A DNA stretch of 64,000 bases, taken from positions 4,592,001 through 4,656,000 of the forward strand of contig JACSYO010000570.1 in the NCBI GenBank assembly GCA_016806645.1, read 5' to 3'. Position 1 is the first letter of the stretch, and each line of letters begins with the position of its first letter. This document shows positions 1 to 11,240 of the stretch, piece after piece. The translations under genes and the position numbers were made by a program. Source of the stretch: Ophiodon elongatus. Lineage: Eukaryota > Chordata > Actinopteri > Perciformes > Hexagrammidae. The notes below the pieces were generated by a model. It saw nothing but the letters and a program-made list of their open reading frames with translations. It searched no databases and was not told where the DNA came from.

Positions 1-779
1 TTGTAGTGTCTTCTTACTGTAACAAAAAGGTTCTCATATCAAAGAGACCTAATTTCTTTTCAAATGTAAATGTGAATCTACTTTCATTGTGAGACATGTA
101 ACAGGGCACACAGTGAAATCTAGTCCCAGCCTTTTGACCCATCCTACTATTGGGGGTCACGTAGGGTTCCCAAGTCCCCATGGACTGAGATACTGCTGCC
201 TTGCTTAAATATGTACTGTATATTTGCATAAGTAACCCTTATTCTTTTGATGTCTTCACATGGAGTGCTCGTTATTCTAAAGGCAGATATTTTTGATGAG
301 ATGATGAGAGAGTCTGCTTACCCAGTCTCTTTGGACCAGCAGGTGCTGTAGTCCTGCAAGCTTTGGTGTACCTAACCAAAATGTCCCTATGATCTCTTTG
401 GACAAATCCACTGCATTCAATTTCAATACTATCACATTTTATCTTTCAGCTTCTAGGTCCCGTCAAGGTTTTCAAAGCATATAGAAACCGTTTCCATGCA
501 TTGCACCCAGAACCTTGCCCATGGCGTACCATCTGTGTTTTCATAGAATTATAGACACATTGCAGTTGTGAACCCACCCTAATTTACTGCACCACAATAG
601 CAGCCTTGTTTTCTTCAAACTACTGCAACTACAGTTTTTTTAAAAGGTAACTTCTGTATTTGTCAACCTGGACCCTATTTTTGCCATGTTTTTGTGTCCA
701 AGTCACAATAATTGGTGAAATTGAGACAACAATTTGTGAAATTGGTAAGGACGTAAAGAAAAGGTTTTATTTCTCTGCA

Positions 780-986
780 GGGTTCTTTCCATAATGTTGC
801 CAGACACTTGTACTAACCATCTGAGCCTGTCGGTGGCAAAAACAAGCACTTTGAGTGGACGTACATTGACATTGAGGAGTTGCCCCGAGAGATTACATTG
901 CTGCCAGTTAAGCAGCTGCCGTGTGCAGTGATAATATATAAAATAAAATATTTTAGGATTTAAAAAAAAAAAAAAAAAAAAAAAAA
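780..986 (+). pseudogene. Possible processed retrocopy fragment with poly(A)
   Basis: From 781 one frame reads GSFHNVARHLY, a stop, then PVGGKNKHFEWTYIDIEELP and on to about 920, with protein-like composition in an AT-rich intron. It is followed by aataaa (about 942) and a 25-base A run (962-986). That layout (coding-like 3' end, hexamer, A tail) is typical of a retrotransposed mRNA. I cannot name the parent gene, and no target-site duplication was identified. It could instead be the tail of a LINE/SINE. Confidence 0.35.
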
Positions 987-1689
987 CATTTTATACGTTA
1001 TACAACTAAAATCATGTCATAATTTTTTTTCACCTTGCATAATACTTCATGTCATCCTCAGTGCTGTAATCCTCAGTAATCCTCTCCTGGTTGACCTGTT
1101 CTCTCACTCAGCCTTTTAGTGGGGCTTACAAAGACATGGGTGGGGCTCTTCCTGATTATCTTGAAAATGATAGCATACTAAATGAAATTTGTCAGTTAAA
1201 AACGGGAAATTATGTCTCAAATTCATGTTGCAGCCTTTTTCAAGACCAAAAGGCTGATACAAATAATTAAAAGTTATAGTGATAGGTGTAGCTGACAATA
1301 ACCTTATCTCGTCCGGAAGTGCACAGAACAAATCCAGAACAGACAGTCTCCGGATCAAGAGCCAAATACATTACCTTTATGAACATTCTCCATTATTCAA
1401 ATTAGTTTTTGCCCCGTGGGACCGTGGGATGCATTCATTCAACTGATTGATGTAGTTGGTCGTCTAGCACTTTGATCTGGAAGCAGTTGTCCTCTGGTAA
1501 ACATGAATATTCATACTAAATGTCATGGTGATCTGGCGAGTAGATGTCAGGACGTGTTGTGGTGACTGCACTTAAGCAATACCACCAGGTCAATATTCTC
1601 ACTGGACCAACAAGTATGTCAATTATGACATTAAACTTCCCTTGAGGATAAATCCTAATCTAGGTTTGGTGACATGTGACCTTTCCCCG

Positions 1690-1990
1690 TGTGGCACCAG
1701 CAAGCCATATATCAAACCAAATGTATCCCTGTTTCAATAATGTTTGCAAAAAAAACAACAGTAGTGCCCAGGAATCTGGAGGAGTTATCTTCAGACAACA
1801 GCCGGTGGGTTCCCAGATTACATTTTGGCCAATGCGTTCCGCCTCTTTGGCTCTCCACATGGACTGTTTACCTGCTTTCAAACAAAGCCTGCTCCAACAC
1901 GATTGGTCAACACTACTCGGACTACAAACAGAAACCTTCTGTTCCCAAAATCTTGTCCTGCTACTAATGAACACAGAATCTGTTTAAAGT
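1690..1990 (-). repeat. Dispersed repeat family D, copy 1 (opn5 intron)
   Basis: The reverse complement aligns to 17700-17870: the shared order is a gtagtgttgaccaat-like block, gcaggtaaacagtccatgtg, ggcggaacgcattggc and tctgggaacc. Non-coding; short open frames on both strands here are products of the repeat. Confidence 0.7.
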
Positions 1991-3429
1991 ACCATTCCCT
2001 TACAAATCAATCTCAAGTGGCAGAGTGTATGTATATGGATTTTAGACTTTCTTTTTGAAAAGGGGGCACATGTTTTCCCCCTTAATTAAGTCTAATTACA
2101 CTGTTCGCAGTCTGGATGCTTTTTTCCCCCATAAGAAACCAGGCAGTGGTAGCAAATTTTCAGCAAATTAAATAAATTAAAAGAAGACTCCTAGAAAAGG
2201 AAGCAATCCCTAAATATAGTATGGAGGAAGCTTACCCCAAGTTAGTCACTCCCCAAACAAACTGTGCATGCTTGCTTGGAGTGAGGGGGTCGGATGCCAA
2301 ATTTCAACTCTGTACATAAACCCGATTTACACAGTGATCCTTTCCACGTGAGCTGGAAGACAAATGACACATTACAATTGTCTGATTTGTACAGCTGAGA
2401 GTTTTTTTGCTGTTATTGCCATGACTCAGAATCCGTGAATACCAATTGGACTCCGAACATGTGAGCGAATACCCCGCTGGGTATTCCATGATTCCAAGAA
2501 AACATTGGGCTCATCACATCATTGGCTCATGATTATGCAAACTTGCCTTGAGAGGTTTTTGATGTTTATCCCTTTTATGTCGCTTGGGCTCTGCATGCCA
2601 CATGGTCCTCGGTTTGTCCAGCTTTCTAGGGAGAGGGTTTGTATCTGACACAACAATCAGGGATTCACTTGGTTCGCTGCAGTAAGGACACTGCAGCCTT
2701 GTGCTGAACTGATAAATCCTTGTTGTGTGGGAAAGGTATTCCCAAGGTAAAGACCTATGAAAATATCACAGCTACCATATATAGCATTCACACCTTAAAA
2801 CAGGTCTGTGACCTTCCATAGAAGCTTTAATACAAGAATCACTAGTATTGCCTTGCATTGATTCTCCTCTCCTTTCTCACTTCCCTAGTATGATGTTGCC
2901 CTAAGAGCTGTCACATGTATTCCTGCTTTTTAACCTTTGAATACGCTGAAACACGGAGAAAGGGGCTTTTGTTATCTGCACTCTAACACACTGACCTCAT
3001 TTAGTCCGTTTTCTGCCTGTATAATTTATTTTTTAGTATCAAGGCAAGGCGACCAAATTTGACTTTTATGTCATCGTTGGTCATTGAGGTTGGCATATTC
3101 AGGAATATCCAGGTGGAAAACCGAGTTGTGTGAGTGATTTGGGAGGCGTTGGAAGGGAGTGTTTACATAGTCTGAGTTTGTCTCCAAAGATTGAGAAAAA
3201 TAGGCAAGGTGGATTGTTTAATTTGTATAGACACCAGTTTGCATCTGGCTTAAATTCATTTTTGTAGTTCTGTAAGGGCTAGGCATAGTTAACAAGCAAG
3301 ACACAATAATAAAAACCTAAAAATCTCATTCATTCTTAAGTAACTGTCTTGATCTGTGTTGGAGAAACGGTTGTGGAGATGGTGAGGGGTAGAGAATAAT
3401 CATTTAATCTTATCATCTAATCCTGATCT

Positions 3430-3614
3430 GTTCACTCTGTTTTTTTTACCTTCTCTGTCTTCCCCTTCCACCCTTTCTCCAACCCCACCTCCACCAAATC
3501 CTCTTTTCTAACCTTCCCATTCCTATTTCACGCATGTCGTTCTTTTATCTCCCTCCTTCTATCTCCCACCTCCCACCCCCCCTCCCCCTCCCCCCCCACC
3601 CTCTGTCCTTTCAG
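3430..3614 (+). promoter_or_regulatory. Very long pyrimidine tract ahead of opn5 acceptor
   Basis: About 180 bases that are overwhelmingly C and T, with runs of seven or more C between 3570 and 3600, run directly into the acceptor of the first opn5 exon in the window. This is far longer than a normal polypyrimidine tract. The opposite strand is correspondingly G-rich. Confidence 0.75.
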
Positions 3615-3785
3615 TGACAGGAAAGCCCTTTTTCATTGTATCTAGTTTCGCCCACCGCTGGTTGTTCGGCTGGGAGGGTTGCCGTTTCTACGGCTGGGCG
3701 GGCTTCTTCTTCGGTTGTGGGAGCCTCATCACTATGACCGTGGTCAGTCTGGACCGGTACCTCAAGATCTGCCATCTCAGATACG
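3615..3785 (+). CDS. opn5: opn5 exon: TM2 end, extracellular loop 1, TM3
   Basis: The acceptor is cctttcag ending at 3614, after a very long C/T tract. The exon opens with the last two bases of a Val codon, so the upstream intron is phase 1. It reads TGKPFFIVSSFAHRW through LDRYLKICHLRY and ends at the first base of a Gly codon, followed by donor gtacgt. The GTG at 3614-3616 straddles the splice junction and is not a start codon. Confidence 0.93.
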
Positions 3786-5454
3786 GTACGTCGGCATCTC
3801 TTATAACAGGGTTGCCTAAACAAGTAAATTGTATTTCCTTTTTTTTTTTTAACCTCATAGCTTTAACCACTAACTATTAGCGATTTAAATCCGTCTGTTC
3901 CTTTACATTCAACATTTGGGATGATCATAGTAAGCTAGCAGGGAGTATAGTACCAGGACGCAACATTCTCATGCATCTCCACTCAAGAAAGCTACTGAAA
4001 GCAGGCACACACAACTCAAACCATTCCAGGGTCAATTTCCTGCAATTTATCTTCTTCCTTAAATTGTCAGAAACGGTTGCACTTTGTCAACCAGCCTAAT
4101 TGAAGCTGACCCAACGCAGTTTTTAAACAGATGTAATTTGAGTTTGCCGATTCAGTTTCTAACGTCTCTCTCACCACCTGTCCATTGTCTTTCTCTTCAC
4201 TCTTAGGCACATGGCTGAAACGCCACCACGCCTTCCTGTGCCTGGCTTTTGTGTGGGTGTATGCAGCTTTCTGGGCCACCATGCCCCTGGTCGGTTGGGG
4301 AAACTACGCCCCGGAGCCCTTCGGGACCTCCTGCACGTTGGACTGGTGGCTAGCACAGGCCTCCGTGTCCGGCCAGTGCTTCGTCATGGCCATCCTGTTC
4401 TTCTGTCTCGTCCTCCCCGCGGGCATCATCGTCTTCTCCTATGTCATGATTATCTTCAAGGTCAAGTCGTCTGCAAAGGAGATTTCACACTTTGACGCCC
4501 GCATCAGAAACAGCCACAACCTGGAGATGAAACTCACAAAGGTGGGTGAGAGGTTGGAGGGAAGGTGCTGGTAAAGAATAAAGAGCTGGACAAAGAGAAA
4601 AGAAGACATTTCAGTATACTCATAGAGGAATTGTGATAAGGACAAATAAGTGATCTGAATTTTGCTTTGTCTCACCTCCCAGGTGGCAATGCTGATCTGT
4701 GCAGGCTTCTTGATAGCCTGGATCCCTTATGCAGTGGTGTCAGTGGTGTCAGCGTTTGGTGAGCCAGACTCGGTGCCCATCACCGTGTCTGTCATTCCCA
4801 CGCTGCTGGCCAAGTCCTCGGCCATGTACAACCCCATCATCTACCAGGTGCTGGACCTGAAAAATTCTTGCGCGAAATCCTCCTGTTTTAAGGGCCTGAA
4901 GAAACGCAAACATTTTAGAAAGTCCAGGTAAACAGAGTGTGTTAATTTTCCAGTTTTTATTTCTGCACAGAATCCCGTCTCATTCACTCGTTGTGTGGCT
5001 AACAGCTTGCTGCCACATATTCATTCAAGGGTGCATCGCAGCCATTATAACCTGAATATTCTTACTGTTTCTCTGCTATAAACACTCATGCTGCTACAGC
5101 TCCTTCCATCACCCTAACCTCCTCCATATATGCAATATGTTTGGTGTTGTTTTAACTAAGATCCAATGTGCAATGAAGTCATTAAGGGTGGGGATGGGGG
5201 GGGGGGGTCAGTTCCCACTGCAGAATCCTTTTAAGAGCTTTATCAAAGTCAAAATGAAGCGAAAGTTCGGAAAGTTATTCTGAGGCAGCTGCAGCCTACA
5301 AAAGACAGGATGTCGGCACAATTTGCATTGCTTTTTGTGTAAAAAAAACTGACATTCTCGTTTCCTCTCGTTTCTATGTCCTTGCAGGTTCTACACAATC
5401 TCTGGCTCGTTAAAGGACAATACACCAGCCAAAGAAGCTCACATCGAGATGTGA
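3615..5454 (+). CDS. opn5: opn5 (neuropsin), last four coding exons; 5' exons lie outside the window
   Basis: Spliced gene, exons 3615-3785, 4207-4541, 4683-4927 and 5388-5454, joined in frame to give about 272 residues. OPN5 is a retinal-binding, UV/violet-sensitive opsin GPCR of the plasma membrane in retina, brain and other tissues. The sequence shows: the VTGKPF end of TM2; the conserved disulfide cysteines (EGCRFYGW and TSCTLDWW); LDRYLKI in place of the DRY motif; TM4 and TM5; TM6 with ICAGFLIAWIPY; the retinal Schiff-base lysine in LLAKSSAMYNP; NPIIY at the end of TM7; and a Cys-containing helix 8 region. It matches remembered vertebrate OPN5 very closely over all of this. The N-terminus, TM1 and most of TM2 (roughly 95 residues) must be upstream; I found no matching exon in 1-3614. 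Introns are short (421, 141 and 460 bp). Proximity to ptchd4 favours true opn5 over the fish-specific opn6-opn9 paralogues. Confidence 0.95.
4207..4541 (+). CDS. opn5: opn5 exon: intracellular loop 2, TM4, extracellular loop 2, TM5, intracellular loop 3
   Basis: Acceptor tctcttcactcttag, entered in phase 1, so the split Gly codon is completed as GGC. The exon reads TWLKRHHAFLC, then MPLVGWGNYAPEPFGTSC with the second disulfide cysteine, then TM5 and the loop KVKSSAKEISHFDARI. It ends exactly after the Lys of MKLTK (phase 0), followed by gtgggtgag. At 335 bp it joins the next exon without shifting frame. Confidence 0.93.
4683..4927 (+). CDS. opn5: opn5 exon: TM6, TM7 with retinal-binding Lys, helix 8
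   Basis: Acceptor ctcacctcccag, phase 0. It encodes VAMLICAGFLIAWIPY, an extracellular loop rich in Pro and Ser, LLAKSSAMYNPIIYQV with the chromophore Lys and the NPxxY motif, then a basic Cys-containing tail ending KKRKHFRKS plus two bases of an Arg codon. The donor gtaaac begins at 4928. The unspliced reading meets TAA at 4929-4931, inside the donor itself. Confidence 0.93.
5388..5454 (+). CDS. opn5: opn5 terminal coding exon (C-terminal tail)
   Basis: Acceptor ctatgtccttgcag ends at 5387. One base completes the split Arg codon, then FYTISGSLKDNTPAKEAH and three more residues lead to TGA at 5452-5454. The tail is short with several Ser/Thr residues, plausible arrestin or kinase targets. 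It is the least conserved part of the protein, so this exon rests on splice signals and frame continuity more than on similarity. Confidence 0.8.
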
Positions 5455-6489
5455 GACAGACACTTTAGACTGCGTGACCCTCTTACCCTCTTACCTCTTC
5501 TACAACGGTTTGCCTTGTCCCCTGCCCCTCTTGTGCCCTACACTCGCCCAATCACACGCTGCCTGTCACCCGCTATGATATCAACAGCTCACCTTTGTTT
5601 CCCGGTGGTTCCTGAGTCTCGCTGCTTGTTTTTACACCCACGCTGGATCCCCCATGTGACATGGCTCCCACAGCCTCCCACCCTCCCCCCTTTCCTCGGA
5701 AACACATCTTCCCCACAAGGTTGTGTTTAATCTGTGGAGTTGTGGTGTCTTTTCAGTGGTTACAACCTACAAGTGACGTATTGTGTGAGCTTCTTGACTT
5801 TTTTTTCTCTGTATTACAGATACCAATGTCTGTGGAAAAAAAAACAAACCCTCATGTTACTGACTGACTTACTACAGCGTTGTTCTCATAATACGGCTCA
5901 CTGAGGTTGGAAAAAGTTTCCAACCAAAGTCGAGTCACAGCTAGAGCTATAACTTTTCGTGAATCCAAATCTTACAAAAGTGTGAAATTGCTACAATTTT
6001 TTTTTATATATTTTGAACAATGTTTCTAAAACCAAACTGCAGAAAAAAGAAATCAACCTGACGTGAGCCATGTCAAAACAGGTTTGGGTGTAAACGTCAA
6101 GCTCAAAGTTGTATTTTTACTGTTTGTACAGGCTGTTGTCTTTTGTACTCCTTCACCTGTGGCTTGTATACAGTTAATATATCTCAAAAAGCTCTCATCA
6201 GCAGTTAAACTGCACACGAGGAGACGTTGCGTGACGGTAATCAGTGGAACCGAGACCTAGACAGTGCACTTTACTTGAAAAACCGTTCAGTATGCATTGA
6301 TAGCAGTTTGTTTCTTTAAATGAATGGAATGTCAATCGTTAAGGAACAACTGTGGTTGATTCAGGGACCATTTTCTTTTATCTATTTATTGTTGGTTTGT
6401 TGAGCATCTTTTTTCCATGAAATTGTTCTAACTATGCTTATTCACTTTCTTGCCTGAAGTTAGATAAGAAGATTGATACCACTCTCGTG

Positions 6490-6790
6490 TGTCTGGGTGT
6501 TAAGTATGATGCTAGAGAGAGGGGGCAATTAGTTTATCTTAGCATAAAGACTGGAAACGGCAAGCCTAGCTGTGTCAAAAGCTAACATATTATAATGTAA
6601 CAATATAAAAAATCAACATGTATCTTGATTTCTTTTTTTTTATACGTTCACAAAAGTTTTACGGAGAGTTGCTTGCTGTAACTAGTAGCTAACCATTTTC
6701 CCCTGCTACTAGTTTTTATGCTGTGCTAACCACCTCCTGCTTTCAGCTCTGCACTTAATGGAGATACACAAGGGTCAACTTTCAACCGAC
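6490..6790 (+). repeat. Dispersed teleost repeat downstream of opn5
   Basis: The segment cttagcataaagactggaaa followed by a cagcctagctgtgtc-like block is a motif I recognise from very common percomorph interspersed repeats. It is followed by gctaac-rich sequence. Only one copy is in the window, so this rests on recall, not on self-alignment. Confidence 0.45.
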
Positions 6791-7330
6791 TGCTACGACC
6801 TACAATTCACATGCCCTCGGAGATAACTAAGCTAGCACTACCGCTAGCGAGCTTATCTGCTAGCATGCCTACTGCAAGCTGGCCACTGTTGCTGTGCAAG
6901 CTATTACAATGTTATCTAAATTCATTGTTCAATTCAAATCGGTGTGCATGATGCGCGTCAAAACTTGGCGGTGTCTTGCCGCTCGTTAATTCTCCAGAAA
7001 AGGCAGGTTCACCTTTTTCTACCTACTTGCGTTTGCAGCCAGAAAGTGTTAAGTCTGTCTGACTGTAGACATATTTTGTTACCGTGATAGCGTCGCAACC
7101 GTGCAGCATAACGTCATAAAACTGAACAAGTGTGCAGTTGAGATCTACATGAAGGTTGACTCCAAAGATGGGCATTGTCCGAGTAAAGGGGCCCAGCATT
7201 TGGGGGGTAGTAAGTGGGGGAGAGGCCATTGGCCCACTTTATGCCCCTGGCTCGATATGGTCCCCAGTTAGGATTTTGCATTTGAATGATTTTACATTAT
7301 TGAAATATCAATATGTCATAGAGGTAAAAG

Positions 7331-7336
7331 AATAAA
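7331..7336 (+). promoter_or_regulatory. First canonical AATAAA downstream of the opn5 stop
   Basis: I saw no AATAAA between the stop at 5454 and this site, so a 3' UTR of about 1.9 kb is possible if it is used. The assignment is inference: the stretch in between contains a dispersed repeat (about 6490-6790), and non-canonical hexamers may be used instead. Confidence 0.25.
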
Positions 7337-10300
7337 GAGACGCGGCAGCTTTACTTAGTTTTTCCCGTTGCTGGACTGACTCTTACCAGTTTTACATGGA
7401 TAGTTGTGTCATGTGCTTCTTCATCTGACTTCTGGCAAGTGTGTTTTCCAAAAACATCAAATTATTCCTTTTAGAGTGAACATTTACTGAGTTAAACATT
7501 TTGCCTTTTGCACACAGCTGTGATCTGATTTATATAAATGTTCTTTAGATCCATGTTTAATGTTCATGTATGCACATTTCTGGAATGAAGACAAGCAATA
7601 CTAAAAAGAAAAATTGACTCCTCTTATTGAAATTTGTGCTCATCTGTCTCACACACCTTAACACCATGAATCATAAATTAGTACCAATTTAAAAAGGAGC
7701 TCGATCGAGCTTTTCAAAATGTCATCCGGTGGGTGGGAGGGAAGAAGTTGGAAAGTGGGTATTCTTGTCTGCTGACATGCAGGGAGGCTCTTGAGTGCAG
7801 AGAGAGTTCAAGAGCAGGGTCAGCTGGAATGAATGGGGGGTGGAGTGCAACAAATCCTGTCTGGAGTCAAAAAAGAAAGCCTGCAGCATCAGGGTAGATT
7901 AAATGTCACTGCTGACGTTTAAAAGTGGAGGCAAACAGGGATAAAGACGTAGCACTTGTTAAAGGAGCTTTCAGTGATGTGCCCCATGGAATTTCCTCAA
8001 TTCTGGCTCCAGTTCAGCCCCTAAACTTTGGGCTATTTGGCAAAACTTCGGATTACGTTCAATCAAAGCATTTGCTTTTTCTTTTCTTTTTTTCTTCCTT
8101 TTTAACAATATCCGCACATGAAAACTAGAGTATGGTTAAGGTTAGGGAAAGATCATAGTGATAATAAACTAAGATGTGATTAGAGTTAAGATGACAGTAT
8201 ACCGCTTGAGGAATGCTCAAACTATTTTTTTTTACAATTTCTTTAATTTTCCGAAACCGGCAATCGGATGTTTTATTCTTTACTGTTCCTTCTCATGCGT
8301 ATACCCGAGTGCAACGCGATGAATGTCTTCCAGGAGAGTCTGACATTTGGCAACTATCGATATGGTGATAAATATGAACAAATACTAGCTTCAAGATGTG
8401 AATATTCATAATTTTAATGAATAATAATTTTTTGTCCTATCATGGTCAAATATAAAGTTATATGAGTGGTATGAGACAGCATTGTAAGATGATTGTTGCA
8501 AAATCTACTACAAGACGACACAGAGTTTACTCCTACCTCAAATACGGTATTAGACAATGTCAAAGATACAGTAATACATGGTAGCAAAATGCAAATGATA
8601 CCCTGTATTTATTTCAAATGGTAATAGTCCAGTTCCAAATGTCTGAGTGTAGTTTATAGTTAATATACTAGACGTTTGGCTGATTCTCACAGCCGGTGCA
8701 GGTTATACTCAGATACTTCCGTTGAAAACGTTTGCCAGTGAACCCTCCATTATAATACTAAAGCAAAAAGCTTGAGAACCAACACCGACAAAAAACAATG
8801 ACCACAATTTTTTTGCATTTTCTGGCAATATGCAACTTTCTCTGGTGAAGCGACGCTCCCCTTCTGCTGCTGAAACTTGTACGCCCCTGTCTTGCCGAGC
8901 CTCTTGTGAACCTGCCACATGGAGCCCCTTTTGTTTCCCTCCATGTGTCAGCACTCACCACCGTGCAGACGCCTAAGAGTGTTTGGACATGTCCTACTGT
9001 CCTAAACACCTGACTGGCCTCTATCGTGCCTGCAAGCAGAGTAAGTCAGACACTTTGCTGATTCTCCAGCAACCCTTTAGTGCCACTTATCCCGCAGGTC
9101 TAAATTTATCCTTAAGGTGCACACGCCGTCTCTTTAGAAGTGACCGATTGTGTTGTGCAATTTGCTAAAAATTGCAGTCCACATTGACGTATGACCACTA
9201 TACCAAAATTCAATTGAGCTTTGCTTCAGATGGCGTCGATTTCAGAAGCGCTATCGCAAGTTAATCCATTTTCCATTTTCACAAAGACAGATTAATAGCA
9301 ATCTTGCAAAATATGCAAAACCTGCTTCTGCTAGATAGTTAGTTTTTTTTCTAAGCAGGACAAACTTGTATCAGAGGAGATTATATTGTTTCTCAGTGTT
9401 GTTTTAAAGGAAAAGCATTGTGTATTTTGTGGTCAGCGTGGGTCATCGATGTTCTTCGGGCTGTGTTTTTTTATTTAGAAAATAAATTTCAATCACATAT
9501 TGTTCAAACATGCTACAATCTTTAGTCACGTTAGGAAATATCTGTCTTTAATGACTGCTGGACTCACTGTCAATCCATGAATCCAATTAAGATTTTTCAC
9601 ACTTGGCGCTCCATATGAAGCTCAGGGTCAGTCAGTTCTATGGTGTTGCACATTGAAAAACAAGCCATAGTTCATGAGTGAAAAGTTAAATTGGGTGTGC
9701 CTACACAGACTGATCAATTATAGTCCAAGAAAATATGTTCTTTCAATTCAGGATGATCATATGTATGAAGGTACGACTGTCTGGAGCCGATCAAAAACTG
9801 TTTTATAGAACATTTTGAACACTTGCACAATCTGATGCGATCCAACACAGAATCATTTACACAAAAGCATTCAAAAAGTAATATTTATTGCAGGACTATT
9901 CTATTGGATTACATTACAATATATTGTACAGATATTCATGTTATTTTGGCCACTGGATATTTCTGCTAAATCAAGCATGTCTCTCGGTAGATCCTTGCAC
10001 AAAATCCACTAAATGTAAAGCACTGCTGCACTAAACACAGTATTGCTTTAGCTGCTCTGGCTGCATTGTCCCAATATTTTCTCATGGACCCCCTCGTGAC
10101 TTGCTGCTTGCATCTAAATGCTTTATCAATAATTGGTGATGTGCTAATTGATTTAATATATTTTTTAAGAATATTGTTTTCTTTCTTGTGCCCTATTTTG
10201 GTGGGTCAAATGTTTTCACTTGATTTGTCAACGGGGTTGATGTGAGCGTAGAAGCGAAAAGGAAACTGAAGTTTAGTTTCCCAATAAGTGCACTGAACTG

Positions 10301-11059
10301 TGTACTTTGAATCAGGACTGATACAACTAAGGTTTATGCATATAGAAAGCCTTGTAGCACAGGCTGGGGTGTGTTTGATCTCAGTTCATACGTCAAATCT
10401 TAAAGATATAAAAAGTCCCATTAATAATCATGAGCATTAAATTTAAGCCCTCACAGAATACATATTTGAAAACCATGAACCGAGGGCGACGTGACCTGGC
10501 CTGTTGTAAGATGATGACGACAATGATGCCCTTGTTTGGTTTCAAACTGAATCTCAGGTATTGGTGTTGTTTGTAGTTTTGGTCTGTCAGTCCGTTGGTG
10601 GATGAGGATGTATGGATTTACGTTGGTGCCAAAAAATGTGCTGCACATAAATACTGTTTTCAGAGTTTATAATGTCAACTACTGTTGTTTCCCCATCTTT
10701 ACACACTTAAATACTGTATTAGGCTACATTGTTTCGCCTTTGTACAACACTTCTGTTTGATTTTGTCAATCACTAAACATAACCATAATCCATGAATGCA
10801 CTGACATAATAAATAGAATAAACTACTTCACTTTATTCAAATGTACCGCTGGTTTGCTGGTTTATATATTATAATCATGTAATTTATCCTCTTCAGTCTG
10901 TTTGTACGTCCATGTCATCCGAGGGTGGTTGAAGTCACTTTAACCTTATACTGGATATCACCTGACAATTCCAAAATAATGTTTATTCATATGAATGACC
11001 CCTAGGTATATTGTTCTTTTCTGTAAACATACATCATCAAGAAAAAAATGTATTTTTAT

Positions 11060-11240
11060 GTGTCATGAAAATACCAAAACCAACAACGTAAGTAACAGTA
11101 TATCAAAGCCTAGTATATCTTATTCGTCGGTGCCATAGAGCTCCATTGTAGTTTATTTTGAGTCAGTCCTGCTGCATAAAATACTGCTAAAGTGTGTATT
11201 CATCCACAGCTGAACATAGTCCCTATAAATGCAGCATTTT
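11060..11240 (+). repeat. Dispersed repeat family F, copy 1
   Basis: The ataccaaaaccaacaa block and the cggtgccatagagctccatt block occur in the same order and spacing at 28300-28390, followed in both by a gctgcataaaata-like / gctgctgaaaata segment. Non-coding. Confidence 0.55.

Larger units (their letters stand above)
1..3429 (+). other. opn5 intron
   Basis: Upstream intron of opn5. Apart from the possible retrocopy (780-986) and family D (1690-1990) I see no exon, and nothing that matches the opsin N-terminus, TM1 or TM2. Confidence 0.7.
5455..11059. other. opn5 3' UTR and downstream flank
   Basis: Begins with the opn5 3' UTR of unknown length. It contains the repeat at 6490-6790. The rest is AT-rich sequence with short random frames and no recognisable gene. 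Confidence 0.6.

Noticed and set aside
1..3614. Search for the opn5 first exons
   Set aside because: No frame resembling the opsin N-terminus, TM1 or the NLAVCD region of TM2 was found on the + strand, so these exons lie outside.
3615..5454. Alternative identity as opn6, opn7, opn8 or opn9
   Set aside because: Near-continuous match to remembered OPN5 and the adjacent ptchd4 favour opn5 proper.
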